Shown here piece after piece: positions 54,237-63,376 of a stretch of 64,000 nucleotides of DNA; position 1 is the stretch's first letter, and every line of letters starts with the position of its first letter. Below the pieces are notes generated by a model. That model was not told the DNA's origin. It did not search any database and saw only the letters and a program-made list of their open reading frames with translations. The stretch comes from Boseongicola sp. H5 (GTDB lineage: Bacteria > Pseudomonadota > Alphaproteobacteria > Rhodobacterales > Rhodobacteraceae). The stretch lies in assembly GCA_020622165.1 (NCBI GenBank), contig JACNMN010000001.1, positions 558,001 to 622,000 on the forward strand. Direction: 5' to 3'. Position numbers and translations under genes: made by a program.

Positions 54237-54997
54237 TCCGGCGCGTTCAGAAACACGTCGAGCGCTGCCTCGAACTCGCGCGGCTTGTCGGCATGGAGCC
54301 AGTGCCCGGCACCCGGGATCTTCGCGAACCGGGCATTGGGGAACTGTGCGCGGATAACCGGGCGGTGATCGGGCGTCACGTAGTCCGACGCGCCACCTGA
54401 GAGAAACAAGGTTGGCCCCTCGAACACGCCCTCGGGCGCGGGCCAGCCGATGATCTTCGGCATGAACGCCTCCAGCACATCGAGGTTCAGCCGCCAGCGT
54501 CTTGCCTTGATATCAAGGGATTGCAGCAAAAAGGCCCGGACGCCATCTTCCGGCACCTCTGCCTTCAGGGCCTCGTCCGCGTCCCGGCGCGTGTCGAGCG
54601 TCGACAGGTCCAGCCCGCGCATGGCGTGGATGAACTGCACCTGCGTATGCCCATAGGCCGCCGGTGCGATATCGGCCACGACCAGCCGCCGCACCTGCTC
54701 CGGACGCGCCAGCGCCAGCGCCATGGCCGCCTTGCCGCCCATCGAATGCCCGATCACATCGGCCAGCCCCCCATGGGCTGCGACGACATCGGCCAGATCC
54801 CCGGCCAGATCGGCATAGTCATGGCTGTCCGCCCACGGGCTTTCGCCATGGTTGCGCATGTCCACGCTGATCACCCGGCGCGTGCCGGACAGGCGCTTGG
54901 CAATCACGTTCCAGTTCCGCGCCGAGCCGTAAAGACCATGCGCGATGAGGATCTGGGGCAGATCACCGGGATCGCCGAAGAAATAGCTGGCCAACAT
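54233..54997 (-). CDS. Alpha/beta-fold hydrolase (esterase, YbfF-like)
   Basis: 254 residues. The oxyanion segment is ILIAHGLYGSARNW, the nucleophile elbow is GHSMGGKAAM, the Asp follows in SGGASDYV and the His in GAGHWLHADKP. The overall pattern is close to YbfF-type esterases. It cleaves small esters or acyl-thioesters; physiological substrate unknown. It ends tail-to-tail with the 59-residue gene. Confidence 0.9.
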   Translation of the reverse strand: MLASYFFGDPGDLPQILIAHGLYGSARNWNVIAKRLSGTRRVISVDMRNHGESPWADSHDYADLAGDLADVVAAHGGLADVIGHSMGGKAAMALALARPEQVRRLVVADIAPAAYGHTQVQFIHAMRGLDLSTLDTRRDADEALKAEVPEDGVRAFLLQSLDIKARRWRLNLDVLEAFMPKIIGWPAPEGVFEGPTLFLSGGASDYVTPDHRPVIRAQFPNARFAKIPGAGHWLHADKPREFEAALDVFLNAPD

Positions 54998-55095
54998 GGG
55001 GCGTGTTCTATCCTTCGCTTTACGCCGGGACCAGAGGGGTTGAGCCTTGCCCGCCGCGCCTTATGCTGTGGCGCCTGAGTATCGGGGTACGGGGC

Positions 55096-55467
55096 ATGAC
55101 GCCGGAGCAGTTTCAGGACATCACCGACGCCGCCCGCGCGCAGATCGAGGAACGGCTCGGCATCCGCGCGCGCAGTTTTCGCCGCGCTGTCGCGCGGGCC
55201 GGCCGCCTGCTGCCCGCAGGCGCGCGTCAGGCCGCCGGCAGCCTGCTTGAGATCGAAGCGCGGATGCGGAACCCGAAACTGGCCGCCCGGCTCGACCCGC
55301 GTGTCGCACAAGAGGCTCTGGCGCGGTTCAGCGCGCAGATGCGCGGGATCGAGCCCGGAAAACGGCAGGCCATGGACCGGGCCGTGTTCTGGGCCGAGAT
55401 CGGGTTTCGCGCCGCGGTGTTTCTGGCGCTTCTGATCGGATTTCTTGTCTGGCGCGGGTACATCTGA
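55096..55467 (+). CDS. Small C-terminally anchored protein, unknown
   Basis: 123 residues from ATG 55096 (MTPEQFQDITDAARAQIEERLG); an ATG at 55063 would add 11 residues. The first 95 residues are a basic, Ala/Arg-rich helical region; one membrane segment lies at the very end (FRAAVFLALLIGFLVW), so this is probably a tail-anchored cytoplasmic protein. No family recognised. It is divergent from the hydrolase (98 bases) and convergent with pirin. Confidence 0.65.
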   Translation: MTPEQFQDITDAARAQIEERLGIRARSFRRAVARAGRLLPAGARQAAGSLLEIEARMRNPKLAARLDPRVAQEALARFSAQMRGIEPGKRQAMDRAVFWAEIGFRAAVFLALLIGFLVWRGYI

Positions 55468-55499
55468 CCACCCGCACCGCCGGACGGGAGAGGTCGCGT

Positions 55500-56411
55500 T
55501 TAGTGCGCGGCCTTGATGAAGGTCCCGTTCTGCAGATCGCGTATGGCCTGGCGCAACTCATCCTGCGTGTTCATCACGATCGGCCCGTGCCACGCCACGG
55601 GTTCCTCGATCGGCGCACCGGATATCAGCAGGAACCGCACACCCTCCGGGCCGGCCTGCACGGTGACTTCGTCGCCCGTGCCGAAGCGGATCAGCGTGCG
55701 ATCGCCGGACATGTCGCGGATATTGAGTTCCTGGCCCATCACCTCCTTCTCCAGAAGCACGCCCGTGGGACGGCTGGCATCGGCAAAGGCCGCCGTCCCT
55801 TCGAACACATAGGCAAACGCCCGGCGATAGGTGTCGATCCGGAAGGTTTTCTTCACCCCCGCCGGAACCGAGACATCCAGATATTGCGGATCGGCGGCGA
55901 TCCCGTCGACCGGCCCGCGCCGGCCCCAGAATTCACCGACGATCACGCGCACCACCGTGCCGTCATCGTCGATCACTTCGGGGATCTCGGTTCCCTGCAC
56001 ATCCTGATAGCGCGGGGCGGTCATCTTGAGGCTGGACGGCAGGTTGCCCCAAAGCTGGAAGCCATGCATCTGACCCCGCGCATTTCCAAACGGCATCTCC
56101 TGATGCAGGATGCCCGACCCCGCCGTCATCCATTGCACATCGCCTGCACCAAGGGTTCCGGTGTTTCCCAGACTGTCGCCATGTTCGACCGATCCGGCCA
56201 GCACATAGGTGATCGTTTCGATCCCGCGATGGGGATGCCAGGGGAACCCGCGCAGATAATCCTCGGGCCGGTTGTTCCGGAAATCGTCAAACAGAAGGAA
56301 CGGATCCAGCTCGGACGGGTCCTGAAACCCGAACGCACGATGCAGATGGACGCCCGCGCCTTCCATCGTCGGCATGGCGCGGCGGGCTTCGGTCACGGGG
56401 CGGATCGACAT
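55500..56411 (-). CDS. Pirin family protein
   Basis: 303 residues with two cupin domains. The metal site of the N-terminal cupin is FPWHPHRGIETITYVLAG...EHGDSLG and the motif SGILHQEMP. Bacterial pirins act as quercetinase-like dioxygenases or regulators; the function here is unknown. AAGGAGG precedes the ATG. It is monocistronic. Confidence 0.93.
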   Translation of the reverse strand: MSIRPVTEARRAMPTMEGAGVHLHRAFGFQDPSELDPFLLFDDFRNNRPEDYLRGFPWHPHRGIETITYVLAGSVEHGDSLGNTGTLGAGDVQWMTAGSGILHQEMPFGNARGQMHGFQLWGNLPSSLKMTAPRYQDVQGTEIPEVIDDDGTVVRVIVGEFWGRRGPVDGIAADPQYLDVSVPAGVKKTFRIDTYRRAFAYVFEGTAAFADASRPTGVLLEKEVMGQELNIRDMSGDRTLIRFGTGDEVTVQAGPEGVRFLLISGAPIEEPVAWHGPIVMNTQDELRQAIRDLQNGTFIKAAH

Positions 56412-56672
56412 CGGGGACCTCCTTGCGGGTACGGGTTGAGATATACGCCGATGCGGAGATCAGGCAATTCGGTGCCCCTGAACGGGGCCTGTGCAGCCCT
56501 GCAGGTGTCGCTTTCGGGGACCAAGGGAGGATCGGGTTCATCGGCCAGGGCGATGCAGGCCGGAAACCTGCGGGAACGCCGCCGCCCGAGGGTGTGCCCG
56601 CGCGCGGGCGACGCAGGTCTCGCCAATCCGGGCGCAACCGGCTATGGCACCCCGGCAGAATGGAGTTGGATC

Positions 56673-57176
56673 ATGGATGACGAGATTATCGGGGTGATCG
56701 AACCTCGCGCGGTCCGGCGCTATGTCGCGACCGGCGGGATCGGTCTTCTGGGCATGATCCTGCTTTACATCGCTGCCGCCACGCCGCCCGTCGATCCGGG
56801 CTGGCTTGTGTTCCTGATCGTCATGGGGCTGGGCAGCCTTTTTCTGTCCTGGCGCCTATGGCAGGCCAGCGGCATCACGCTGGAGCTGACCCGCCAGGAA
56901 CTGCGGGAGGCCGGCGGCCGCGTATTGGCGCGGGTCGAGAATATCGCCTCTGTCGATCGCGGCTTCTTCGCCTTCAAGCCATCGAACGGGTTCATGATGC
57001 GCCTGAAGACCGCCGACAGCGCGGTCTATGCCCCGGGCCTGTGGTGGCGCTACAGGCGCACGATCATGGTCGGCGGCGTCACCTCGGGTACGCAGGCCAA
57101 ATCCGTGGCCGACCTGATCAAGATCCTGATGGTCGAACGCGATCACGAGGGTCAGGCGCCGCAGGGGCGCCCCTAG
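56673..57176 (+). CDS. Two-helix membrane protein with PH-like domain, hypothetical
   Basis: 167 residues from ATG 56673. Two membrane segments (about 17-38 and 43-62) are followed by a beta-rich cytoplasmic domain (ITLELTRQELREAGGRVLARVENIASVDRGFFAFK...) that resembles bacterial PH-like domains. No function known. It lies between pirin (divergent) and glutamate dehydrogenase (convergent). Confidence 0.75.
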   Translation: MDDEIIGVIEPRAVRRYVATGGIGLLGMILLYIAAATPPVDPGWLVFLIVMGLGSLFLSWRLWQASGITLELTRQELREAGGRVLARVENIASVDRGFFAFKPSNGFMMRLKTADSAVYAPGLWWRYRRTIMVGGVTSGTQAKSVADLIKILMVERDHEGQAPQGRP

Positions 57177-57197
57177 CCGCCCGCGATCCGGCGGGTC

Positions 57198-58622
57198 CTA
57201 CAGCCCCTTTGCCTTGTAGCTCGACGCGACCCGCCCGATGGAGACGAGGAACCCGGCGGTGCGCAGGTCGGTGACATCATTGCGCGAATGCCAGACCTCG
57301 CGCATGGACTGATAGGCCACGCGCATCGTGTCATCGAGGCCCGAGCGCACCAGCTCAAGTTCATCGGCGCCGCGCAGATATTTTTCCTTGAAATTCGGGC
57401 TGAGGCTCCAGCCGAGATCCTTGTCCCGCGACAGGCGTTCAAGCTCGTTCACGATCAACTCGTGCCGCGCCTCTTCCTGACGGCGCTGCATCCGGCCGAA
57501 CCGGATGTGGCTGAGATTCTTGACCCATTCGAAATAGCTCACCGTCACCCCGCCGGCATTGGCATAGAGATCGGGAATGATGACCACGCCCTTGTGGCGC
57601 AGAACCTCGTCGGCCCCGGCGGTGATCGGCCCGTTCGCCGCCTCGATGATCAGCCGCGCCTTCACCCGGTCGGCATTGTTCATGTTGATCACGCCTTCGA
57701 GGGCGGCGGGGATCAGGATGTCGCACTCTTCCTCCAGCACCTTGCTACCCTCTTCGATATAGGTGCCGTGCGGGCAGCCGCGAACGCCGCCGTGATGCGC
57801 GATCCAGTCGCGGACGAGGGCGATATCCAGACCCGCGGCGTTGTGCAGCGCGCCATCGCGCTCCACCACATGCGTGATGATCGAACCATCTTCCTTGGAA
57901 AGGAACAGGGCCGCGTGATAGCCCACGTTTCCAAGCCCCTGGACGATCACGCGCTTGCCGTCGAGCTTGCCGTCGAGCCCGGCCTTTTTCACGTCCTCGG
58001 GATGGCGGAAGAACTCGCGAAGCGCGTATTGCACGCCGCGGCCCGTCGCCTCGACCCGGCCCTGGATACCGCCCGCATGGGGCGGCTTGCCCGTGACGCA
58101 GGCGCGCGCGTTGATGTCGGTCGTGTTCATCCGCGCGTATTGGTCGGCCATGATCGCCATTTCCCGCTCGCCCGTGCCCATATCGGGCGCCGGAACGTTC
58201 TGCGACGGGTTGATCAGATCGCGCTTGATCAGCTCATAGGCGAACCGGCGGGTAATCTGCTCCAGCTCATGTTCCTCGTAATGGCGCGGGTCGATGCAAA
58301 GCCCCCCTTTGGAGCCGCCGAAAGGCGCCTCCACCAGGGCGCATTTGAACGTCATCAGCGCGGCCAGCGCCTCGACCTCGTCCTGATGCACGTTGGGCGC
58401 ATATCGGATGCCCCCCTTGACCGGCTCCATATGTTCCGAATGAACCGAGCGATAGCCCGTGAAGGTCTGGATCTCGCCCCGCAGGCGCACACCGAACCGA
58501 ACCACATAGGTGGAGTTGCAAACCCGGATCTTCTCCTCCAGCCCCGGCGGCAGATCCATCAGGGCCACGGCACGGTTGAACATCAGATCGACGGATTGGC
58601 GAAAGCTCGGCTCGGTTGTCAT
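57198..58622 (-). CDS. Glutamate dehydrogenase (Glu/Leu/Phe/Val family)
   Basis: 474 residues from ATG 58622. Conserved segments are EPVKGGIRYAP, ALMTFKCALVEAPFGGSKGGL (catalytic Lys), NVPAPDMGTGEREMA, and the nucleotide fold VIVQGLGNVGYHAA. The length and motifs fit NAD- or NADP-linked glutamate dehydrogenase of the hexameric type. It is distinct from the 349-residue leucine enzyme 12 kb away. A long AT-rich leader (about 290 bases) separates it from the divergent TadG gene. Confidence 0.92.
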   Translation of the reverse strand: MTTEPSFRQSVDLMFNRAVALMDLPPGLEEKIRVCNSTYVVRFGVRLRGEIQTFTGYRSVHSEHMEPVKGGIRYAPNVHQDEVEALAALMTFKCALVEAPFGGSKGGLCIDPRHYEEHELEQITRRFAYELIKRDLINPSQNVPAPDMGTGEREMAIMADQYARMNTTDINARACVTGKPPHAGGIQGRVEATGRGVQYALREFFRHPEDVKKAGLDGKLDGKRVIVQGLGNVGYHAALFLSKEDGSIITHVVERDGALHNAAGLDIALVRDWIAHHGGVRGCPHGTYIEEGSKVLEEECDILIPAALEGVINMNNADRVKARLIIEAANGPITAGADEVLRHKGVVIIPDLYANAGGVTVSYFEWVKNLSHIRFGRMQRRQEEARHELIVNELERLSRDKDLGWSLSPNFKEKYLRGADELELVRSGLDDTMRVAYQSMREVWHSRNDVTDLRTAGFLVSIGRVASSYKAKGL

Positions 58623-58910
58623 GGCATATCCCTCCCTAGACGCATGACCTGTGGACTTGCACGGAAACAAGGCCTTGGCCAGACCCGACCACAGCCTTGG
58701 CAACAAAGCAAGAAAACACGCCACGGCAGGGACCGGGAGGCATGACTTCAAAAGCTTAATTACGGATTAATTGTTTGTTTCCGTATTGCAAACATCGCGT
58801 TTCTTCCCCTCTGCTGCCCAATTTCTGCCTTTGTTCCGGCGCACAACCGCTTCTTGGGGATTTGTGCGCAAGCGCGATGACCAATGGATTGATGCAAGGA
58901 CTTGGATGTC
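58623..58910. promoter_or_regulatory. Divergent promoter region of glutamate dehydrogenase and TadG-like gene
   Basis: No gene seen in these 288 bases. It contains TTAAT-N5-ATTAA (58756-58770), TTTG...CAAA half-sites nearby, and an 8-base inverted repeat GCGCACAA / TTGTGCGC (58839-58846, 58862-58869) with a 15-base spacer. These are candidate operators; the factor is unknown. Confidence 0.45.
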
Positions 58911-60539
58911 ATGATCGCTCGGACACGGAAGACCCTTCAAAAACTTCGTGAAAGCGCCAGCCTTTGCGGCTTCGCGCGCGAGGAAGACGGCACAGTCACC
59001 ATTTTCGGACTGATGATGTTCGTTCTGATGATTGGTGTGGGCGGTATCGCGATCGACGTCATGCGATATGAAACGCAGCGGGTTCAGCTTCAATACACGC
59101 TGGACCGCGCCATCCTGGCCGCCGCCGCCATGACGCAGGAGGAGGATGCCGAGGTCGTCGTGCGCAATTACTTCGAGGTTTCCGGCCTTGAGAATTACCG
59201 CCTGACGATCCTGCCCGAGGAAGGGTTCAATTATCGCCGCGTCTCCGCACATGCGGAAATGGATATCAATTCGGTCTTCATGCACATGTTCGGTGTGCGC
59301 GCAATGACATCGCCCGCATATAGCGTGGCCGAAGAGCGCGTTCAGAATGTCGAAATCTCTCTCGTTCTCGATATCTCCGGTTCAATGGGCTGGAACGGCA
59401 AACTCCGCAATATGCAGACCGCCGCCCGCGAATTCGTCACCGCGGTGATGGAACCCAATGATTACGGCACCGACGAGATGCTCGTCTCGATGTCGATCGT
59501 TCCCTACAATGGCCGGGTCAATGCGGGCTCGACGATAGAAAGCGTGTTCACGCTGTCCAATGAACATAACGAATCCAGCTGCACGCGCTTTGACCAGGCC
59601 GATTTCCAGACGACCGCGATCGACCCGGCCCAACCGATCGAACGCCTGGCGCATTTCGACTACGACAACCGGGCGCGGTATTCCACGTTCCGCTGGCCGC
59701 ATTGCCAGACGGACGACTATGGCGCGATCCTGCCCTGGTCGCATGACATCGCCGCCTTGCACAGCCACATCGACAGCCTGAATGCCGATGGATGGACCGC
59801 TATCGATCTTGGCATGAAATGGGCTGTTGGTCTGCTCGACCCCGCGGCCGCTCCCGCCCTGCAGGCTCTGGAAAGCAGCGGCGTGGTGCACAGCGATTTC
59901 GTTGATCGCCCGGAGGTATTCAACGACCGCGAAACCATGAAGATCATCGTGTTGATGACCGATGGAGAGAACACCAACCAATACGATGTGGTGCAGGAGT
60001 TCAAACGCGGGCCGTCGACGATCCTGTATCATGAAGAGGATGATCGCTGGTCGATGTATATGCCTGAAACGGGTCTCTACTGGATTCCCGATGGCGATTA
60101 CGACGACGACGATGGCATATATTCGCTTAATCCCTATGATGACGGCAACGCCAACGACGGGCATGAAAGCGTCCCGCGCTCCTGGCCCTATTTCTGGGCT
60201 CGCTGGTCGGCCCGGATGATGGCGGGAGAGTTCTATTGGCATGGCAGTCGCGGATACTTTGGCGACTGGGATTACTATCGGGACTTGCGCTACAATTCGA
60301 TCGAGCTTTACGCGGGCGCCAACGAAGCGGACGCAAACCTGCGCGCAATCTGCGATGCGGCCCGGGAACAGGGGATCATCGTCTTCACAATCGCCTTCGA
60401 AGCCCCCCAGCGCGGCGAAGAGGTGATGCGCTACTGCGCCACGGAACCGGTGAACTACTATGATGTCGAAGGCACCGAAATCAGCCAAGCCTTTGCCTCG
60501 ATCGCGAACACGATCGACCAGCTGAAGCTGGTCCAGTAG
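58911..60539 (+). CDS. TadG-like pilus-associated protein with von Willebrand A domain
   Basis: 542 residues from ATG 58911 (TTG 58902 is too close to the AAGGA site). An N-terminal pilin-like membrane segment (GTVTIFGLMMFVLMIGVGGIAID) is followed by the Flp/TadG-type region, then a vWA domain with the metal site DISGSMG (Asp154) and later VLMTDGENTN. A Tyr/Asp-rich insert (GDYDDDDGIYSLNPYDDGNAND) lies near residues 395-420. Such proteins sit with Tad pilus or surface-adhesion systems. It is first in a triad with two TadE-like proteins. Confidence 0.85.
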   Translation: MIARTRKTLQKLRESASLCGFAREEDGTVTIFGLMMFVLMIGVGGIAIDVMRYETQRVQLQYTLDRAILAAAAMTQEEDAEVVVRNYFEVSGLENYRLTILPEEGFNYRRVSAHAEMDINSVFMHMFGVRAMTSPAYSVAEERVQNVEISLVLDISGSMGWNGKLRNMQTAAREFVTAVMEPNDYGTDEMLVSMSIVPYNGRVNAGSTIESVFTLSNEHNESSCTRFDQADFQTTAIDPAQPIERLAHFDYDNRARYSTFRWPHCQTDDYGAILPWSHDIAALHSHIDSLNADGWTAIDLGMKWAVGLLDPAAAPALQALESSGVVHSDFVDRPEVFNDRETMKIIVLMTDGENTNQYDVVQEFKRGPSTILYHEEDDRWSMYMPETGLYWIPDGDYDDDDGIYSLNPYDDGNANDGHESVPRSWPYFWARWSARMMAGEFYWHGSRGYFGDWDYYRDLRYNSIELYAGANEADANLRAICDAAREQGIIVFTIAFEAPQRGEEVMRYCATEPVNYYDVEGTEISQAFASIANTIDQLKLVQ

Positions 60540-60544
60540 CCCGG

Positions 60545-61090
60545 ATGCATAGCTTCGGATATCATATCGTCCAATTCGCAAGGTCCGAGCGGGCGACGGC
60601 CACGACGGAGTTCGTGATCGTCTTTCCGATTATCCTGATCCTGTTCATCGCGGTGTTCGAAACCGCGATGATCCTGACCCGACAGGTCATGCTGGAACGT
60701 GCCCTGGACCGGACGGTGCGCTTCCTGCGGATCACGGCCGATCTGGAGGTCACCCACGACCAGATCGCCCAGAACATCTGCGCCAATACACTGGTGATCC
60801 CGCAATGCGACGACATCCTCGTGCTCGATCTGCGGCCGATCGACAAGACCAACTATATCCTTCCCGATGAGCAAACGCTCTGCGTGGACCGCGACGGCAT
60901 GGTGCGTCCCCCCAACACGTTCGACGTGGGCCGCGATGTGGATCAGGAAAACCAGCTCATGCTGATCCGGGCCTGTGCCGTGGTGGACAGGATCCTGCCG
61001 ATCTCGGGTTTCGGCCTGAACCTCACCCGCGACGACACCGGCGGCATCCACATGACCTCTGCCACCGTCTTCGTCAACGAGCCATCCTAG
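60545..61090 (+). CDS. TadE-like pseudopilin
   Basis: 181 residues. The TadE motif with its conserved Glu is ATATTEFVIVFPIILILFIAVFE, one N-terminal membrane helix, followed by a periplasmic domain with four Cys (about ICAN, PQCDD, LCVD, RACAV). It follows the TadG-like gene by 5 bases. TadE/F proteins are minor pseudopilins of Tad (Flp) pili; the main Tad genes are not in the window. Confidence 0.85.
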   Translation: MHSFGYHIVQFARSERATATTEFVIVFPIILILFIAVFETAMILTRQVMLERALDRTVRFLRITADLEVTHDQIAQNICANTLVIPQCDDILVLDLRPIDKTNYILPDEQTLCVDRDGMVRPPNTFDVGRDVDQENQLMLIRACAVVDRILPISGFGLNLTRDDTGGIHMTSATVFVNEPS

Positions 61091-61096
61091 GAACAC

Positions 61097-61723
61097 ATGA
61101 TGAAACGCCTGATAAGACGATACATGCGCGAAGACGACGCGGCCGTCGCGTTCGAGGCCGTCATCATCACACCGATCCTCGCCTGGCTTTTCGTGGGCAG
61201 CTTCGTCTTCTTCGACGCATTCCGGACCTACAACACCTCGCTCAAGGCGACCTATGCGGTTGCCGACGTTCTGTCGCGGGAGACCGACGTGATCTATGGC
61301 TCGGATATCGAAGGGCTGGCAGATGTGTTCCAGCACATCACACGAAACGTAGAGCAATCCTCGTTGCGGGTGACGCAGGTAAGCAGAGGCACGAGCGAGT
61401 ACAGTATCGACTGGTCCTATGCCACGGACGGCACGGAGGAGCTTTTCGACTCCAACATTCCCGCAATCCAGTCGCAACTGCCGAATATGGTCTTTGGCGA
61501 AACGATCATCGTGGTTGAAACCTTCTTGCCCTATCGCCCCGCTTTCAATGTGGGGTTGCGCCCGCTTGAGTTCACGAACTTCACCGTGACCCGCCCCCGT
61601 TTTGGCGGCCAACTGCAATTCGACGATGGCAGTGACCCGTTGTATTGCGGCAGCAGCTGCAACTTCGGTGACGGCGACGAGGAACCCGATCCCGACACGG
61701 ATAGCGGCCCTGCGGGCAGTTAA
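61097..61723 (+). CDS. TadE/TadF-like pseudopilin
   Basis: 208 residues with a pseudopilin-like N-terminus (DAAVAFEAVIITPILAWLFVGSFVFFDAF) and a periplasmic part. The C-terminus is unusual: a Cys pair (YCGSSCNFG) followed by an acidic tail rich in Asp, Glu and Pro (GDEEPDPDTDSGP). It starts 6 bases after the previous stop, so the three genes form one operon. Its role with the vWA protein is inferred. Confidence 0.8.
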   Translation: MMKRLIRRYMREDDAAVAFEAVIITPILAWLFVGSFVFFDAFRTYNTSLKATYAVADVLSRETDVIYGSDIEGLADVFQHITRNVEQSSLRVTQVSRGTSEYSIDWSYATDGTEELFDSNIPAIQSQLPNMVFGETIIVVETFLPYRPAFNVGLRPLEFTNFTVTRPRFGGQLQFDDGSDPLYCGSSCNFGDGDEEPDPDTDSGPAGS

Positions 61724-61835
61724 GTCGCGCGGCGACGCTTCGGTGTCGCGGACGCGCTTTCGCTTGTCACATCTCCATTGAATAGTCCTCTGGAAACCGG
61801 TTGACTGGACAGCGGTGACCAAGGGGAGATGGCGC

Positions 61836-63086
61836 ATGCGCTATTCGGGGCTTCAGGTTCTGGCACAGGGCCTGATGGGCAACAGGGGCTGGAAACCCGT
61901 GTGGCGCGACCCCGAACCCAAACCCGCATACGACATCGTCATTATCGGCGGCGGCGGCCATGGGCTGGCAACCGCCTACTACCTCGCCAGGGAACACGGG
62001 CTCGGCAACATCGCCGTGCTGGAAAAGGGGTATCTGGGCGGCGGCAATGTGGGCCGGAACACCACCATCGTGCGCGCCAATTACAATCTGCCCGGCAATT
62101 CCGAGTTCTACTCCCATTCCCTGAAGCTCTGGGAAGGGCTGGAGGCCGACCTCAACTACAACGTGATGCACAGCCAGCGCGGCGTGATCAACCTGTTCCA
62201 TTCCGACGGGCAGCGCGACGCCTATGCGCGCCGCGGCAATGCGATGATCAATCAGGGCGATGACGCGATCCTGCTGGACCGCGAGGGCTGCCGCCGGATG
62301 CTGCCCTATCTCGACTATGATCAGACCCGGTTTCCGATCTATGGCGGGCTCTACCACCCCCGCGGCGGGACCGCGCGGCACGATGCGGTGGCCTGGGGCT
62401 ATGCCCGCGCAGCCGATCAGCGCGGCGTCGATCTGATCCAGCAATGCGAGGTGACGGGCATCGATATCGCGGGCGGCAAGGTGACCGGCGTGCAGACCAC
62501 CCGCGGTGCGATCCGCGCCGCGAAGGTGGCGATCGTGGTTGCGGGCCGCTCCGGTCAGGTGGCGGCCATGGCCGGCCTGCGCCTGCCGATCGAAAGCCAC
62601 ATCCTTCAGGCCTTCGTGACCGAGGGTCTGAAACCCTGCATCGATCATGTGGTGACCTACGGCATGGGCCATTTCTACATCAGCCAGTCCGACAAGGGCG
62701 GGCTGGTCTTCGGCGGCGACCTCGACTTCTACGCCTCCTACGCGGCGCGGGGGAACCTGCCGATGGCCGAACATGTGATGGAGGCCGGGCTGACACTGAT
62801 GCCGATGATCGGCAAGGCCAGGGTGCTGCGAAGCTGGGGCGGGATCATGGATATGACACCCGATGGCTCGCCCATCATCGACAAGACGCATGTGGACGGG
62901 CTCTATATCGACTGCGGCTGGTGCTATGGCGGGTTCAAGGCGGTGCCGGGGTCGGGTTTCTCCTTCGCGCATCTGATCGCGACCGACCGGCATCACGACC
63001 CCGCCGCGCGCTTCCGTCTGGACCGGTTCCGCCGCGGCGTCCTGCTGGACGAAGAGGGCACCGGCTCTCAACACAACCTGCATTAG
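61836..63086 (+). CDS. soxB: Sarcosine oxidase subunit beta
   Basis: 416 residues from ATG 61836 after GGGGAG. The FAD motif is YDIVIIGGGGHGLATAYYLA, followed by the GNVGRNTTIVRANY segment and SWGGIMDMTPDGSPII and CGWCYGGFKAVPGSG near the end, where FMN is bound. In the four-subunit enzyme it oxidises sarcosine to glycine, formaldehyde equivalents and H2O2. Followed by soxD and soxA with short or overlapping joints. Confidence 0.95.
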   Translation: MRYSGLQVLAQGLMGNRGWKPVWRDPEPKPAYDIVIIGGGGHGLATAYYLAREHGLGNIAVLEKGYLGGGNVGRNTTIVRANYNLPGNSEFYSHSLKLWEGLEADLNYNVMHSQRGVINLFHSDGQRDAYARRGNAMINQGDDAILLDREGCRRMLPYLDYDQTRFPIYGGLYHPRGGTARHDAVAWGYARAADQRGVDLIQQCEVTGIDIAGGKVTGVQTTRGAIRAAKVAIVVAGRSGQVAAMAGLRLPIESHILQAFVTEGLKPCIDHVVTYGMGHFYISQSDKGGLVFGGDLDFYASYAARGNLPMAEHVMEAGLTLMPMIGKARVLRSWGGIMDMTPDGSPIIDKTHVDGLYIDCGWCYGGFKAVPGSGFSFAHLIATDRHHDPAARFRLDRFRRGVLLDEEGTGSQHNLH

Positions 63087-63097
63087 GGGGAAAGCAG

Positions 63098-63376
63098 ATG
63101 CGTATCACATGCCCCCTCTGCGGGGATCGCGACAGCCGCGAATTCAGCATCCGGGGCCACGAAACCTATCTCGACCGCCCCGCGCCCGACGCGGGAGAGG
63201 CCGCATGGGACAACTACCTCCATTTGCGGGACAACCCGGCCGGAGAGACCGCGGAGCTTTGGTATCACGGCGCAGGCTGTGCCGCGTGGCTGCGGGTCCG
63301 GCGGAACACCCTCACCCATGAGGTGCTCAAGGTGGACCTGGTCCGCGACCTGACCGGAGGCGATCATGCGGATTGA
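63098..63376 (+). CDS. soxD: Sarcosine oxidase subunit delta
   Basis: 92 residues, the usual size. The zinc-binding start is MRITCPLCGDRDSREF, with a further conserved HGAGCAAWLRVRRNTLTHEV. It is a structural, zinc-binding subunit of heterotetrameric sarcosine oxidase. It overlaps the soxA start by 11 bases. Confidence 0.95.
   Translation: MRITCPLCGDRDSREFSIRGHETYLDRPAPDAGEAAWDNYLHLRDNPAGETAELWYHGAGCAAWLRVRRNTLTHEVLKVDLVRDLTGGDHAD

Noticed and set aside
58902-58910. TTG start for the TadG-like gene
   Set aside because: It lies only a few bases from the AAGGA site; ATG 58911 has better spacing and the normal short N-terminus.
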